Source of the DNA: Gemmatimonadota bacterium
Lineage (GTDB): Bacteria; Gemmatimonadota; Gemmatimonadetes; Gemmatimonadales; Gemmatimonadaceae
DNA: 64,000 nucleotides
Direction: 5' to 3'
Assembly: GCA_028287305.1 (NCBI GenBank)
Contig: JAQBPX010000029.1
Coordinates: 1 to 64,000, forward strand
A program made the position numbers and the translations under genes. A model generated the notes under the pieces. The model ran no database searches. It was not told where the DNA came from and was given only the letters and a program-made list of their open reading frames with translations. Numbering within the stretch: position 1 is the first letter of the stretch; each line of letters starts with the position of its first letter. Below are positions 1 through 7,978 of the stretch, one piece after another.

Positions 1-2
1 CG

Positions 3-305
3 CAGGAAGATCGCGGCGCCCTCATCCCGCTCACGGAGCTGCTCGCGCGCTCACGCCCCGCGGTGCAGGATACCATCACGCCGCATGGCAAGCGGGATCA
101 CGAGCAGCTGCTGCGCAACGAGGCGGTGACGTTCGGGCTGTTTTTGGCCGAGCGTGGGGGCTCGCGGATGGTGGGCGAGCTGGGCGACGCGCTCCTGGCG
201 GGCAAGCCGCCCGAGCCATTTTTTGCGCAGGAGAAGCGGCTGCCGCACTCCATGGATGAAATGGAGCGGGTCTGGCGGGACTGGTTGAAGGAGAGGTCGC
301 GCTAG
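3..305 (+). CDS. C-terminal fragment of a protein, possibly peptidase MA-like
   Basis: The reading frame is open from the window edge to a TAG at 303-305, so the 5' end lies outside the window. About 100 residues are visible. They form an amphipathic helical segment ending in an M-x-x-V-W-R-x-W-L motif (DEMERVWRDWL), which resembles the C-terminal end of peptidase MA-like (gluzincin) proteins. The catalytic HExxH motif would lie upstream and cannot be checked, so the family name is tentative. A GTG at 63 is in frame but reads as an internal Val codon. The gene is tail-to-tail with the DUF1003 gene, one base apart. Confidence 0.6.
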   Translation, partial: QEDRGALIPLTELLARSRPAVQDTITPHGKRDHEQLLRNEAVTFGLFLAERGGSRMVGELGDALLAGKPPEPFFAQEKRLPHSMDEMERVWRDWLKERSR

Positions 306-306
306 C

Positions 307-903
307 TCACTGCCCTTCGTCCATGTGTTCCTTGCTTCTGCGATGCGTCGCCACCGCCTCGATCTGCGTGAGCAGTTCCCGCTCGATGCCTTCCACGTCC
401 AGGGGCTCGAGCATCTCGAGGAGCTCGGGATCCTCGCCGGTGCGGTGGCCGAGTCGCGTGTAGAGACCCGCGACGAGCTGCAGCGTCTTCGTCACTTCCT
501 GCTCGAGCCGCAGTGACACCTGGAGCATGAGCTCCTCGCGCAGCTCGGCGATGGCCGACTCGCGCTTCTGCGCCATGAGCACGAAGATCGAGAGGAAGAT
601 CGCTTCGAGCGAGACGACGAAGGTGAGGAAGCCGAAGGGATACGGGTCGAACGGCTTGAGTCCGAGGAGGCCCGTGTTCCAGGTGAGCCAGACCACGAAC
701 CAGACGGCGTGGATCGCGAGGAATTTCGGGGAGCTTGCGAGGTTGTTGAGCCGGTCGACGAACCGCTCGAGCAGGGTGCGATGCTTGGCGTGCTGCGCCT
801 TGATGGCGCCGAAGGCGTGGGTGGCGACGAGCCGGCGTCGTCGCCGGTCATGGCCGTCGTCACGGTCGGTGACGCCGGGAGTGCCTGGTGCGATGGAGTT
901 CAT
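307..903 (-). CDS. DUF1003 family inner-membrane protein
   Basis: This 198-residue protein belongs to the DUF1003 family of small cytoplasmic-membrane proteins, whose biochemical role is unknown. Two hydrophobic helices are visible (around FLAIHAVWFVVWLTW and FLTFVVSLEAIFLSIFVLM), separated by the family's short polar turn with F-D-P-Y-P-F. A charged helical tail follows, probably coiled coil, rich in Glu, Arg and Leu. I chose the ATG at 901-903. A longer in-frame extension to 996 would run through a purine-rich spacer and adds no plausible protein sequence. No clear Shine-Dalgarno is seen. Confidence 0.85.
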   Translation of the reverse strand: MNSIAPGTPGVTDRDDGHDRRRRRLVATHAFGAIKAQHAKHRTLLERFVDRLNNLASSPKFLAIHAVWFVVWLTWNTGLLGLKPFDPYPFGFLTFVVSLEAIFLSIFVLMAQKRESAIAELREELMLQVSLRLEQEVTKTLQLVAGLYTRLGHRTGEDPELLEMLEPLDVEGIERELLTQIEAVATHRRSKEHMDEGQ

Positions 904-984
904 TTGGAGCGACGGAGGGGCGAGAAGCGGGCCAATGAGGCAGGGGCTGAGGGTTGAGGTATGAGGTGTGGGGACTACACAAAC

Positions 985-1020
985 AAGCACAAACAAAAGA
1001 GCGCGGCTTTCGCCGCGCTC
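985..1020 (-). terminator. Intrinsic terminator of the glycine-zipper lipoprotein gene
   Basis: A perfect 9-bp stem (GAGCGCGGC at 999-1007 with GCCGCGCTC at 1012-1020) closes a 4-nt loop. Read on the minus strand it is followed directly by a T-rich tract (TTTTGTTTG). It lies about 55 bases past the stop codon of the minus-strand lipoprotein gene. Confidence 0.8.
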
Positions 1021-1074
1021 CTCCGGAGTCCCCTCAGCACCTCAGCCCCTGAGCTCCTGAGCCCCCGCGTGCCC

Positions 1075-1569
1075 TCAGGGCACGCGCTTGACGTCCACGT
1101 TGTTTCCCAGCACCCCGCCCAGGATCGCGCCGGCCACTCCGCCGATCACGGCACCCTTCATCTTGTCGCGGCTCGTCACGGCGCCGATCGCGGCACCGGT
1201 CACGCCGCCGATGATGGCGTCACGCTTGGTGTTCTTCTGGACCGTGGTGCCCTGCGAGCCCTGCCCCGAGCCCTGATAGACCCCGCTCGAGGAACCCGTG
1301 CTGCGGGCCGTCGAGGCGCGGCGCGTGGTCGCGGCCGGGCGGGCGGCCGTGTACACCCGCTGGGGCTGGGCATAGCCGTACTGGCTGCCCGCCTGCGGCG
1401 CGTAGCCGGCTTCCTGCGGCGACACGAACTGCTGGGGCTGGTACTGCTGGGACTGCGCCGCCAGCGCGAGATCGTTCCTGAGCGCATCGTCCTGCGGCGC
1501 GGACTTGCTGCACGCAGCGGCGGCGATCGCCACGGGAACGAGTACCCACTTCTTCAGGTTGCTGGTCAT
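1075..1569 (-). CDS. Glycine-zipper lipoprotein
   Basis: A 164-residue exported lipoprotein. The N-terminus carries a signal segment with a lipobox ending AAAACSKS, which places the mature protein on a membrane by lipidation at that Cys. The middle is a low-complexity Gln/Tyr/Ser/Pro stretch. The C-terminal 45 residues contain two glycine-zipper segments (IIGGVTGAAIGAV and VIGGVAGAILGGVLG), as in YMGG/SlyB-like proteins that insert into membranes. The ATG at 1567-1569 is preceded by GAGGAGA at good spacing, so it is preferred over an upstream in-frame start at 1623. It is divergent from the peroxiredoxin gene. Confidence 0.85.
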   Translation of the reverse strand: MTSNLKKWVLVPVAIAAAACSKSAPQDDALRNDLALAAQSQQYQPQQFVSPQEAGYAPQAGSQYGYAQPQRVYTAARPAATTRRASTARSTGSSSGVYQGSGQGSQGTTVQKNTKRDAIIGGVTGAAIGAVTSRDKMKGAVIGGVAGAILGGVLGNNVDVKRVP

Positions 1570-1765
1570 TTGGCTCTCCTCTGGTCGGGTCGCCCACCTT
1601 GGCGACGGACCCATATAGGGCATCTCGGGGACCAGCCTTAACCATCTGTTTTGCGCGGTTTACCGCCCCGACCTGTCCTCATTCATGGACCCGCCGTCCA
1701 TGACACTGGAAGGTTGCGCTCCCACGCGCCGTCCGGCATCTTCGGCTCACTCTCTCCAGGGAATC

Positions 1766-2356
1766 ATGCTCCGTCGCATCACCATAGCGGCAGCGTTCGT
1801 CATCACCGGTGGAATTGCCCCGCGCGCAGCGTCGCAGGCCACGCCGGCCCCTGCCCCAGTCGCACCCGAAGTCGGCACGATGGCGCCCGACTTCACCCTC
1901 CACGGCAACACCCGCTTCGGGCCCCTCGGCAACGCCGTCAAGCTTTCCGACTTCCGTGGACAGACGGTCGTCGTCGCGTTCTTTCCAAAGGCACGGACCA
2001 AGGGCTGAACCATCCAAATGGAGGCGTACCGTGATCAGTACGCCACGCTCTTCAACGCCGGCAGGAAGGTCGTCGTGCTCGGCATCTCCGTAGACGCCGA
2101 CACCACGCTGTCGGCCTGGGCGCGCGAGCAGGGCACCCCGGTGCTCTACCTCTCGGACCCGGACCAGTCGGCCGGCAAGTCGTACGGCGCCGCCACCGGC
2201 AGCTACCACAAGCGCTACCTGTTCGTCGTGGGACCCGACGGGCGCATCCTGCATCGCATGCTTCCATTCAACGTGCTCTCCACCGACGCGTACAAGGAAC
2301 TCGCCGCCGCCGTGGCGCAGGGTACCGGCAGCGCGACGCCGGGAGATGGGCGGTGA
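1766..2356 (+). CDS. Secreted selenocysteine-containing peroxiredoxin (Sec81, in-frame TGA)
   Basis: A 196-residue AhpC/TSA-type (BCP-like) peroxiredoxin that reduces peroxides. The frame is continuous except for one TGA at 2006-2008. That codon sits exactly where the peroxidatic Cys belongs: FFPKARTKG-(TGA)-TIQMEAYRDQY, against the family consensus FxPKAxTxGCTxxMxxxRD. After it the same frame runs on through the usual fold (GISVDADTTLSAWAREQG, YLFVVGPDGRILHR). A bSECIS-like hairpin follows the TGA. The ATG at 1766 begins a signal peptide (MLRRITIAAAFVITGG...AAS), suggesting an extracytoplasmic enzyme. The alternative is a one-base nonsense mutation (TGC to TGA). The intact downstream frame and the hairpin favour Sec. 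No selA/B/C/D gene is in view. Automated gene calls would split or truncate it at 2008. Confidence 0.8.
2023..2044 (+). promoter_or_regulatory. bSECIS-like hairpin for selenocysteine insertion
   Basis: A perfect 7-bp stem (GGCGTAC at 2023-2029, GTACGCC at 2038-2044) closes an 8-nt loop (CGTGATCA). The loop begins 21 nt after the TGA, and its second base is G. Both match the published bacterial SECIS model (short stem, G within the first two loop bases, apical loop 16-37 nt after UGA). The hairpin lies inside codons for the conserved E-A-Y-R-D-Q-Y-A stretch, so part of the pairing could be chance. Confidence 0.65.
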
Positions 2357-2410
2357 CCCACGTCTGCCTCGCAGCTCGACATATTCGCTGAGCGCGGCGA
2401 GCCGCGCGTC

Positions 2411-3784
2411 GTGAGCACGGGCGAGCGCCCGGGGGAGGTCGACGCACACTCCCCCGAGGCGCTCGCCCGTTCGTTGTTCGACGCCGCAGTGCGGGGCGTC
2501 GCGCCGGCACCGACCACCGAGCGCAGCATCCTGCCTGCGTCGCTCGATCGCTCGCGCCGCGTGTGGCTGTTCGCCTTCGGCAAGGGCGCACACGCCATGG
2601 CCGCGGGCGCGGTGTCCACGCTCCATCGCGGCCTGCAGCAGGTGGTCGGCGGCCTGATCGTGGCGCCGGAGATGGCACCGCCACCCTGCGCCACGGTGGA
2701 GGTGCGCGTCGGCGACCACCCCGTGCCCGGCAGGCAATCGTTCGCCGCCGCGCAGCGCCTCGGCGAGATCGTGGCCGGCAAGCGCGCCGACGACCTGGCG
2801 GTGGTGCTCCTCTCCGGCGGCGCATCGAGCCTCATCGGCGCGCCACTCCGCGGGATGAGCGAGCGCGACCTCTCATCCGTCTACGAGCTGCTGCTCGGCT
2901 CCGGCCTCGACGTGCGCGCCATGAACTCGGTCCGCAAGCGCTTCACGCGCTGGGGCGCGGGACGACTGTCGCTCGCGCTCGCGCCCGCGGGCGTGCACTG
3001 CCTGATCATGAGCGACGTGATCGGTGACCAGGTCGCCGACGTCGGCAGTGGCCCGTGCGTGCCCGATGCGCTGCGCGCGGTGGACATCGTCACGCTGCTC
3101 ACCGACCATCGCCTCTGGGATCGCCTGCCGCAGGCGTACCGCGATCACCTGGGGCAGTCGCAGCGCGGCACCATGCCGGAAACGCCGAAGGCGACGCACC
3201 CCGCATTCGCGCACGTCGTGAGCCGCGTGATCGCCAGCAATCGCATCGCCCTCGCGGCGGCCGCCGAGCACGCGAAGCAGCTCGGCTTCGCACACGCGCA
3301 GCTGGTGGAGGCACCCTTCTCCGGCGACGCGAGCGCCACCGGGGCGATGCTCGCGCGCGAGCTGCTCGAGCGCCGCGCGAAGAGCGCGGGCGGCACCTGC
3401 TGCGTGATTCGCGGCGGCGAGACCACCGTGCGACTGCACGACGCGAGCGCTGGACGAGTCGCGCAGCCTGCCAGGCCGCCGATCGGTGGACGCTGCACCG
3501 AGCTGGCGCTCTCGGCGGCGCGCGAGCTGGCCAGTGCCGGCGCCGGTGCGGAGCACGTCGCGCTGCTCGCGTGCGGAACGGATGGCCGCGACGGAACCAG
3601 CGACGCTGCCGGCGCGATCGTGACGCGAGACACGTGGGCGCGCATCATCGAGCGCGGGCTGGACCCGGAGCGGATGCTGCGCCAGCACGACTCGCACGCG
3701 GCGCTCGACGCGGCCGGCGCGCTCGTCCGTACGGGAGCGACCGGCACCAACGTGGCCGACGTGGTGATGGGCGTCTGGCGCTAG
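2411..3784 (+). CDS. Glycerate 2-kinase (MOFRL/DUF4147 family)
   Basis: A cytoplasmic kinase of 457 residues that phosphorylates D-glycerate to 2-phosphoglycerate, feeding glyoxylate- or hydroxypyruvate-derived carbon into glycolysis. The N-terminal DUF4147 half shows FGKGAHAMA, GDHPVPG, LLSGGASSL and the N-S-V-R-K-R stretch. The C-terminal MOFRL half shows CVIRGGETTV and ACGTDGRDGTSDAAGA. Length is normal for the family. Translation starts at a GTG at 2411; no strong ribosome site is seen. It lies 22 bp upstream of the aguB-aguA pair in the same orientation. Confidence 0.9.
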   Translation: MSTGERPGEVDAHSPEALARSLFDAAVRGVAPAPTTERSILPASLDRSRRVWLFAFGKGAHAMAAGAVSTLHRGLQQVVGGLIVAPEMAPPPCATVEVRVGDHPVPGRQSFAAAQRLGEIVAGKRADDLAVVLLSGGASSLIGAPLRGMSERDLSSVYELLLGSGLDVRAMNSVRKRFTRWGAGRLSLALAPAGVHCLIMSDVIGDQVADVGSGPCVPDALRAVDIVTLLTDHRLWDRLPQAYRDHLGQSQRGTMPETPKATHPAFAHVVSRVIASNRIALAAAAEHAKQLGFAHAQLVEAPFSGDASATGAMLARELLERRAKSAGGTCCVIRGGETTVRLHDASAGRVAQPARPPIGGRCTELALSAARELASAGAGAEHVALLACGTDGRDGTSDAAGAIVTRDTWARIIERGLDPERMLRQHDSHAALDAAGALVRTGATGTNVADVVMGVWR

Positions 3785-3806
3785 GCAATCCGACTATTTT
3801 TCCTGC

Positions 3807-4748
3807 ATGACCCAGGCGCCCTTCACGGTCGGCATCATCCAGGATGTCGCGACCTCCGACATGCAGGCCACGATCGAGGCCTCGATCGTGAAGATCCGGG
3901 AAGCCGCCGCGCAGGGCGCGCAGGTGGTCTGCCTGAAGGAGCTCTTCAACGCGCCCTACTTCTGCAAGAGCCAGAAGTGCGACCGCTTCGACATCGCGGA
4001 GCCGATTCCGGGCCCCACCACGCAGGCCATGCAGGCGATCGCGAAGGAGCTCGGCATCGTCCTGATCGTGCCGCTCTTCGAGCGGCAGGCGAAGGGCGTC
4101 TACCGCAACAGCGCCGTGATCCTCGACGTCGACGGCTCGATCCAGGGCGTGTATCGCAAGATGCACATCCCGGACGATCCGCTCTTCAACGAGAAGTACT
4201 ATTTCACGCCCGGCGACTCCGCGCACGACGATCGCCTGGACAAGATCGGCGAGATCGCGAAGCAGGCGAGCGGCTTTCGCGTGTGGCACACGCGCTTCGC
4301 GAACGTGGGCGTGCTGATCTGCTGGGACCAGTGGTACCCGGAGGCCGCGCGCATCACCTCGCTGCTCGGCGCCGACATCCTCTTCTACCCGACGGCCATC
4401 GGCTGGCATCCGGCCGAGAAGGCGACGTTCGGCGAGGCGCAGGTGGACGCATGGCGCACGATCCAGCGATCGCACGCGATCGCGAACGGCGTGTACGTGG
4501 CGAGCCCGAATCGCATCGGCTATGAGGACGACGAGCCGGGCACGGACGGCATCGAATTCTTCGGGCACTCGTTCATCTGCGACCCGTTCGGCCGGTACCT
4601 GGCGAAGGCGGACCACAACGACCCCGCGATCCTCATCGCGCACTGCGACCCGAAGCAGATCGAGGAGACGCGGCGCAACTGGCCGTTCCTGCGCGATCGC
4701 CGCATCGATGCGTATGCGCCGATCCTGTCGCGATACCTCGGCGCCTGA
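3807..4748 (+). CDS. aguB: N-carbamoylputrescine amidase
   Basis: A 313-residue carbon-nitrogen hydrolase (nitrilase superfamily). It hydrolyses N-carbamoylputrescine to putrescine, CO2 and ammonia, the second step of the agmatine deiminase route. The catalytic Glu lies in the N-terminal strand-helix unit, the Lys in GVYRKMHIPDDP, and the Cys in VLICWDQWYPEAAR. The family hallmark YFCKSQ is also present. The ATG at 3807 gives the normal family length. The agmatine deiminase gene starts 5 bp downstream, so the pair is almost certainly cotranscribed. Confidence 0.95.
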   Translation: MTQAPFTVGIIQDVATSDMQATIEASIVKIREAAAQGAQVVCLKELFNAPYFCKSQKCDRFDIAEPIPGPTTQAMQAIAKELGIVLIVPLFERQAKGVYRNSAVILDVDGSIQGVYRKMHIPDDPLFNEKYYFTPGDSAHDDRLDKIGEIAKQASGFRVWHTRFANVGVLICWDQWYPEAARITSLLGADILFYPTAIGWHPAEKATFGEAQVDAWRTIQRSHAIANGVYVASPNRIGYEDDEPGTDGIEFFGHSFICDPFGRYLAKADHNDPAILIAHCDPKQIEETRRNWPFLRDRRIDAYAPILSRYLGA

Positions 4749-4753
4749 CGCTC

Positions 4754-5794
4754 GTGTCCCGTCGCATGCCGGCCGAGTGGGAACGACACGAGGCCACATG
4801 GATCGCGTGGCCGCACCACGAGCCGGACTGGCCCGGCAAGCTCGGGCCGATTCCGTGGGTGTACGCCGAGATCGTGCGCGCGCTGCACACGCACGAGCGC
4901 GTCGAGATCCTCTGCCACAGCGAGGAGGTGCGCGAGGCCGCTCGCATCCACCTCGAGTCACACGGCGTGAGCGGCAACTACCGGCTGCACGTCGCGCCCA
5001 ACGACCGCGTCTGGCTGCGCGACTCGGGTCCCACGTCGGTGATCGCGCAGCATGGTAGCGTCGAGCTGGTGAACTGGAAGTTCAACGCATGGGCCAAGTA
5101 CGAGAACCACACCCTGGATGAGCGCGTTGGTGCATCCGTCGCGCAGGTCACGGGGCTCGCGCGCGTGGAGCCCGTGCGCCCGGACAACGGCGAGCGCGTG
5201 GTGCTCGAGGGTGGCGCGATCGACGTGAACGGCGCGGGGGCGATCCTCGTCACGGAGGAGTGCCTGCTGTCGCCCGTGCAGGAGCGCAATCCGGGACTCA
5301 CGCGTGCCGGCTACGAGCAGGTCTTCGCCGAGTACCTCGGGATCACGAGCACCATCTGGCTCGGCGAGGGATGCGTGGGCGACGACACGCACGGTCACGT
5401 GGACGACATCGCGCGATTCGTGAAGCGCGATGAGATCCTGCTCGCCTTCGAGGAGGATCCCGCCGACGACGAGAACCACCGGCGCTCGGTGGACAACTGG
5501 GAGCGCCTCCAGGCAGCTGGCGCGCGCGACGGCACGCTCAGGGTGCGCAAGCTTCCCTACCCGCGCGCCGTGGAGATGAACGGCGAGCGACTGCCGGCGT
5601 CGTACGCGAACTTCTACGTCGCCAATGGGGTAGTGATCGTCCCCACCTTCAACGACGCGAACGACCGCCATGCGCTGAACGCGATCGCCGAGTGCTTCCC
5701 GGAGCGTGACGTGATCGGGATTCACGCGGTTGACCTCGTGTGGGGACTCGGTACCCTCCACTGCCTCAGCCAACAGCAGGCCGCCCGGACCTGA
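4754..5794 (+). CDS. aguA: Agmatine deiminase
   Basis: A 346-residue guanidino-modifying enzyme (porphyromonas-type peptidylarginine deiminase family). It converts agmatine to N-carbamoylputrescine and ammonia. Conserved features are MPAEWERHEATWIAWPH at the N-terminus, RDSGPT, LEGGAIDVNG, the D-D-T-H-G-H-V-D-D metal-free catalytic segment, and the nucleophilic Cys337 in GTLHCLSQQ. The start is a GTG at 4754; the ATG at 4766 is an alternative and would remove only four residues. With the upstream amidase it completes the two-step route from agmatine to putrescine. Confidence 0.95.
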   Translation: MSRRMPAEWERHEATWIAWPHHEPDWPGKLGPIPWVYAEIVRALHTHERVEILCHSEEVREAARIHLESHGVSGNYRLHVAPNDRVWLRDSGPTSVIAQHGSVELVNWKFNAWAKYENHTLDERVGASVAQVTGLARVEPVRPDNGERVVLEGGAIDVNGAGAILVTEECLLSPVQERNPGLTRAGYEQVFAEYLGITSTIWLGEGCVGDDTHGHVDDIARFVKRDEILLAFEEDPADDENHRRSVDNWERLQAAGARDGTLRVRKLPYPRAVEMNGERLPASYANFYVANGVVIVPTFNDANDRHALNAIAECFPERDVIGIHAVDLVWGLGTLHCLSQQQAART

Positions 5795-5808
5795 ACCCCC
5801 GCCCGCGC

Positions 5809-6693
5809 ATGTCCAACATCCGTCGCACGCTCGCACTCTCGATCCTCGCCACGGCGCTCACCGCGCCGCTGCTGCACGCGCAGGCCACTGCCGATGCGAA
5901 GGGCGCGAGTTGCCTGGCCGCGATTCCGCAAACCGCGTACAAGCGCGTGCTCGTCTACCTCTGGCCGTCCACGGGCGCGCAGCGCGCCGGCTTCGCCGAG
6001 CTCTCGGGCATGGTCACGGAAGACATCGGTCGCCAGCTGCGCGTGCTGCTCGGCAGCGCGGCGGACCGCGTGCCGGCGGCGGACGCGAGGATCGACTGGC
6101 GCGACCTCGATCATGCGATCCTGGTCACTGCACGCCGCGACGGCCATATCGTGGCCGACGCCGACAGCTCCGACCACAGCGCCGCCAGCGCGCTGTTGCG
6201 CGCGATAGTCGACTCGATGGACAAGCGACACGACTTCTTGCCGTGGCCGCCCACGGAGACGGTGGACGAGTTCTCGTTCAAGCTGCACGTGGTGCCCGCG
6301 CAGGTCACGCGCGGGGGCGAGGCAGTCCCGATCTCCGAGCGACCGCTCATTCCCGCCTTCAGCCTGTCGCGGCCGTGGCTGGATCCGGTCCAGGGAATCG
6401 CCGAGAATCGCGGCCCCACGTATCCCCCCGAGGCGCGCCTGAAGGGCATCGAGGCCCAGGTTCGCCTGAGCTTCGTGGTGGACGCCGCCGGCGCGGTGGA
6501 CATGACGACGCTGGAAGATTCGTGGAACCCGGAGGAGCCGCGGCCGACCGGCATGCTCGCCGACTACTACGGCGCGTTCCTCGACGCGGCCGTCTCGGCG
6601 CTGGCCACGCACCGGTTCGTGCCGGCGCAGATCGGCGGGTGCACGGTTCGCCAGCGGGTGCAGCAGACCTTTACGTTCGAGCTTGGCAAGTAG
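5809..6693 (+). CDS. Periplasmic protein with a TonB C-terminal domain
   Basis: A 294-residue exported protein. A signal peptide (SNIRRTLALSILATALTAP...LHAQA) is followed by a domain of about 150 residues that I do not recognise. The C-terminal 100 residues are a TonB-like energy-transducer fold: the GPTYPPEARLKGIEAQVRLS stretch and a terminal strand ending QQTFTFELGK. The N-terminus looks cleavable rather than a TonB membrane anchor, so it may not be a true ExbB/D partner. I chose the ATG at 5809, which begins the signal peptide. It follows aguA by 14 bp, but no functional link is evident. Confidence 0.75.
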   Translation: MSNIRRTLALSILATALTAPLLHAQATADAKGASCLAAIPQTAYKRVLVYLWPSTGAQRAGFAELSGMVTEDIGRQLRVLLGSAADRVPAADARIDWRDLDHAILVTARRDGHIVADADSSDHSAASALLRAIVDSMDKRHDFLPWPPTETVDEFSFKLHVVPAQVTRGGEAVPISERPLIPAFSLSRPWLDPVQGIAENRGPTYPPEARLKGIEAQVRLSFVVDAAGAVDMTTLEDSWNPEEPRPTGMLADYYGAFLDAAVSALATHRFVPAQIGGCTVRQRVQQTFTFELGK

Positions 6694-6701
6694 CGCGGTC
6701 T

Positions 6702-6740
6702 TATCAGCTGAGCAAAGCGGGGGACCTGCCGTTCGCTGCC
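6702..6740 (+). repeat. Degenerate copy of the CTGAGCGAAGCG dispersed repeat
   Basis: The stretch reads CAGCTGAGCAAAGCGGGGGA and then CCTGCCGTTCGC. It is a diverged form of the ~35-bp repeat seen intact at 20837, 49701, 62025 and (inverted) 8137. It abuts the left end of the first cloverleaf element. Confidence 0.65.
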
Positions 6741-6741
6741 T

Positions 6742-6895
6742 CACTGAAACAACCAAACAGCAACAGCCTTGAGCCACGGGTTGCACTGAGCCGCTGCGCG
6801 GCTGACACTGCCAGGCGTTAGCAGTGTCGCGCCTGCGCAGCAGGCGCCCGTGAAACCCGTGGCTCAAGTCAGTTGCAGTTGAGGCAGTTTCAGTG
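6742..6895. repeat. Cloverleaf palindromic element, copy 1
   Basis: The termini are CACTGAAAC and GTTTCAGTG in inverted orientation. The 99-bp core (6769-6867) has an 18-bp outer stem (TTGAGCCACGGGTTGCAC with 6850-6867, one mismatch). The stem encloses three hairpins: 6789-6803 (6 bp), 6806-6826 (6 bp, 9-nt loop) and 6829-6847 (8 bp). Two-base linkers separate every helix, so a single strand can fold as a four-way junction. A second copy lies at 7979-8133 on the other side of the OsmC/DCC gene pair. It also fills most of the gene-free stretch from 6694 to 6964. Confidence 0.85.
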
Positions 6896-6964
6896 TGCCA
6901 GCGGACATAGCCTCACACCGGGCGCGACCTTTGCACTTCCCTCCCCGTACCTGGAGGAGCGCCC

Positions 6965-7489
6965 GTGAAGATCACCTTGCTCACTGAATATTCCGTTCGC
7001 CTCGAGCCCACCGACGGTCCCATGACCATCGAGGCCCCGAGCGCCGAGCAGTCGTACTCGCCCTTCCACATGCTCGCCGGCTCGCTGGCCTATTGCACGT
7101 GGTCGGTGCTGGCGAGCTGGGCGACGCATGCGAACCTCGAAGCGGAGGACCTCACTGTCGACGTCTCCTGGCAGTTCGCCGAGGATCCGTACCGCGTGGG
7201 GGCGATGGACATCCACTTCGCATGGCCGTCGCTGCCGGCGAAGCGGCTGAATGCCGCGAAGCGCGTTGCGGAGATGTGCACGGTGCACGCGACGCTCACG
7301 CACCCGCCGCACATCGCGATCGATGGCGAGGCGGCAGCCGAGGGCACCGAGGCGAAGTCGGCGGACCAGCAGATGGCCATGCACGTCCACGCGGCGGCGG
7401 ATGCGCCGGCCAGCCGGGCACCGGCGCGCGCTGAACTGGGCACGATCGGCGGCGACGAAGAACATCCGGACGCGCCGGCAGACGCATGA
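6965..7489 (+). CDS. OsmC family protein
   Basis: A 174-residue OsmC/Ohr-fold protein; members are thiol-dependent peroxidases or of unknown function. The two conserved cysteines are present, one in LAYCTWSVLASWA on the central helix and one in EMCTVHATL, with the usual spacing. The last 45 residues are an Ala/Glu-rich tail beyond the core fold. The start is a GTG at 6965 preceded by GGAGG at 6953-6957, a strong ribosome site. Its stop overlaps the next start (ATGA), and the pair sits between two inverted cloverleaf repeats. Confidence 0.88.
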   Translation: MKITLLTEYSVRLEPTDGPMTIEAPSAEQSYSPFHMLAGSLAYCTWSVLASWATHANLEAEDLTVDVSWQFAEDPYRVGAMDIHFAWPSLPAKRLNAAKRVAEMCTVHATLTHPPHIAIDGEAAAEGTEAKSADQQMAMHVHAAADAPASRAPARAELGTIGGDEEHPDAPADA

Positions 7490-7950
7490 CGTCGCCCACC
7501 GTGCCCGTCGTCAGCTTCACGATCGCCGGCAGGGATCGTGACGTTCCCAGTGCAGGGCTTGGGCGCGCGTACACGGTGGTGTTCGACGGCCAGTGCAAGG
7601 TGTGCACGCGGCTCTCGAACGTGCTGCGCAGGTGGGATCGCGGCGAGATGGAGGTGGTGAGCTCGCAGACGCCCGGCGTGATGGCGCGATTCCCGTGGAT
7701 ACCGCCGAAGGCGTACACGCAGTCGCTGCAGGTGATCGGGCCGGGCGGCGTCACCTATCAGGGCGCGGCAGCCATCGAGCGGATCCTGGACGTGCTGCCG
7801 CGCGGCAAGTGGATCTCGTGGGTGTTCAGCATCCCCTTCGTGCGGGTGCTCGCCGACAGGTTCTACCGGTGGTTCGCCAGGAATCGCTATCGGCTGGGAT
7901 GCGGCGAGCACTGCGCGTCGCGGCAGGTGCAGACCAGCTGGCCGGATTGA
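7486..7950 (+). CDS. DCC family thiol-disulfide oxidoreductase (DUF393)
   Basis: A 154-residue protein of the DCC family, named for the D-x-x-C-x-x-C motif. Here the motif is FDGQCKVC, with Cys37 and Cys40. The fold is thioredoxin-like and family members are predicted redox proteins. The C-terminal part has an aromatic, amphipathic helix (WISWVFSIPFVRVLADRFY) that may touch the membrane, then a Cys pair-like CGEHC. Its ATG overlaps the OsmC stop by four bases, so the two thiol proteins are translationally coupled, suggesting a shared redox role. Confidence 0.85.
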   Translation: MTSPTVPVVSFTIAGRDRDVPSAGLGRAYTVVFDGQCKVCTRLSNVLRRWDRGEMEVVSSQTPGVMARFPWIPPKAYTQSLQVIGPGGVTYQGAAAIERILDVLPRGKWISWVFSIPFVRVLADRFYRWFARNRYRLGCGEHCASRQVQTSWPD

Positions 7951-7974
7951 GCAACGGCAGATCCTTCGCTAAGC
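7951..7974 (-). repeat. Degenerate, inverted copy of the dispersed repeat
   Basis: CAACGGCAGATCCTTCGCTA is recognisable as a shortened minus-strand copy of the ~35-bp dispersed repeat. It lies just after the DCC gene stop and abuts the left end of cloverleaf copy 2. Confidence 0.55.
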
Positions 7975-7978
7975 CTGG

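Noticed and set aside
961..1641. Plus-strand 226-residue open frame over the glycine-zipper lipoprotein
   Set aside because: The minus strand has the signal peptide, lipobox, zipper motifs, ribosome site and terminator.
1685..2356. Two separate genes or a frameshifted pseudogene for the peroxiredoxin
   Set aside because: Both halves are in the same frame and the only interruption is TGA at the catalytic Cys codon. No frameshift is needed. A nonsense mutation remains possible and is noted as the alternative.
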